From positions 8,608,958 to 8,672,957 of the forward strand of contig NC_089314.1 of the NCBI RefSeq assembly GCF_036669915.1: DNA of 64,000 nt, in the 5' to 3' direction. The translations under genes were made by a program, and so were the position numbers. Source of the DNA: Pocillopora verrucosa (taxonomy: Eukaryota > Cnidaria > Anthozoa > Scleractinia > Pocilloporidae). Below the pieces are notes generated by a model, which did not search any database, had not been told where the DNA came from, and saw only the letters and a list, made by a program, of their open reading frames with translations. Below are positions 63,401-64,000 of the stretch, piece after piece; position 1 is the first letter of the stretch; each line of letters starts with the position of its first letter.

Positions 63401-64000
63401 TACTGTGAACGTTGCCCTGTAGGGTTCTACAGTCTACAGAGGGGGAAAGCATATGGTACCCGAGTCCTCGAAGGTTTCCAATGTCTTCTCTGTCCCTTTG
63501 GAGGAAACTGCACTGATAACATTGTGAATCATGATCATTTTTGGGGCTCCGTGGTAAAAGAAAACCCTCCGACTCTACAGTTCTACATGTGCCCTCTAGA
63601 TTATTGCGAGGCACCAAAGGATACCAAGTCATCGATCTACGATGGTTGTCATGGAAACCGCTCAGGTGTATTGTGTGGAGCATGCGCAGAGGGATATAGC
63701 GAGGATTTGTTCTCTACTACATGCAGGCGCGACGAAGATTGTAACGATTACTGGCTTTGGCCAGTGATTTTAATCTACTGTGTTGCTGTTGCTATTTTTT
63801 TCATAACGGATCCTCCAATCGTACCCTTCCTGGTAAAGCACATATTTTGGTTTAGACGGGCGACAAGCGAAGAAGGAAAGTCCGCGACCAACGAAAATTC
63901 CAATGAACGGCAGAACAGTAGAAAAGGTGCGGGGAATTCTAGGTCTGGGCTTCTAGATGTCGTGTTTTACTTTTACCAGGCTGTAGGTCTTCTTATCTTT
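60421..64000 (+). CDS. Gene H: secreted or membrane protein with beta-helix-like and Cys-rich regions, C-terminus cut
   Basis: Exon 1 (60421-60478) encodes MMTLAHALRSLFVILTTANG, a signal peptide, and ends at GTAAGT in phase 1. Exon 2 starts at 61887 after TTTCCTAG. From there one frame runs to the window end, broken only by TAA at 62240-62242. Removing 62192-62260 (GTGAGT...CAAG, 69 nt) keeps the frame and drops the stop. About 62190-63370 has the short hydrophobic/Asn/Cys periodicity of right-handed beta-helix proteins (VINLTNCKFYDN, FRNCTFVNN) with many N-glycosylation sequons. 63371-63755 is Cys-rich (CPVGFYS, CLLCPFGGNC, GVLCGACAEGY), like ephrin-receptor/TNFR-type modules. A TM segment follows (WPVILIYCVAVAIFFI), then a charged loop and the start of another TM. 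Probably a cell-surface protein of a large invertebrate family; function unknown. Confidence 0.75.
61238..61438. repeat. Dispersed repeat in gene H intron 1
   Basis: Inverted member of the family seen at 33060-33240: starts TTAACCCCTAGGG and ends GGTGAAAAGGGTTAA, with TTAA at both ends. Consistent with a TTAA-target MITE. Confidence 0.65.

Overview
The window looks like nuclear DNA of a cnidarian, most likely a stony coral or close relative. It is AT-rich, genes are split by GT-AG introns of 0.2-3 kb, and short inverted-repeat transposons are dense. This assignment is an inference; no marker gene fixes the species.

The main content is a cluster of one transporter family: seven copies, plus a remnant of an eighth, of an SLC15A4-like (PHT1-type) proton-coupled peptide/histidine transporter of the POT/PTR2 family. 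I call them A to G. All use the same four coding exons with intron phases 1, 0, 1. Exon 1 holds the cytosolic N-terminus and TM1 with the ExxER motif. Exon 2 holds TM2-TM7, exon 3 TM8-TM10, and exon 4 TM11-TM12. Exons 1 to 3 are almost constant in length (277-286, 668-686 and 388 nt). Layout: A (minus, 1-3875, last exon cut by the window edge), B (minus, 7633-10972, a pseudogene without exon 4), C (minus, 14055-18036), D (plus, 22930-27257), E (minus, 31088-35489), F (plus, 40052-45368) and G (plus, 54022-58244). A and C are recent duplicates that share introns and about 3 kb of upstream DNA. F and G are a second recent tandem pair. A displaced copy of the 3' part of D lies at 46083-47300. Acidic dileucine motifs near the N-termini of A, C, D and E fit an endolysosomal membrane location.

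The most interesting signal is repeated loss of the proton-coupling ExxER motif. B and G have Cys in place of Arg, and E has Lys in place of the first Glu while its reading frame stays open. G also has a shortened C-terminus and changed polyadenylation hexamers, so it may be starting to decay.

From 60421 to the right edge runs an unrelated gene H (plus, cut by the edge). It has a signal peptide, a long beta-helix-like ectodomain, a cysteine-rich module and transmembrane segments. One in-frame TAA falls inside a 69-nt GT-AG segment whose removal would keep the frame.

Intergenic DNA and introns are full of mobile-element debris: TTAA-associated MITEs, foldback elements, tRNA-derived SINEs, a 525-bp solo-LTR-like insertion with a 5-bp duplication proven by the paralogous empty site, a hAT-like MITE, and a minisatellite (20-bp subunits, 60-bp higher-order unit) between 109-bp inverted arms.
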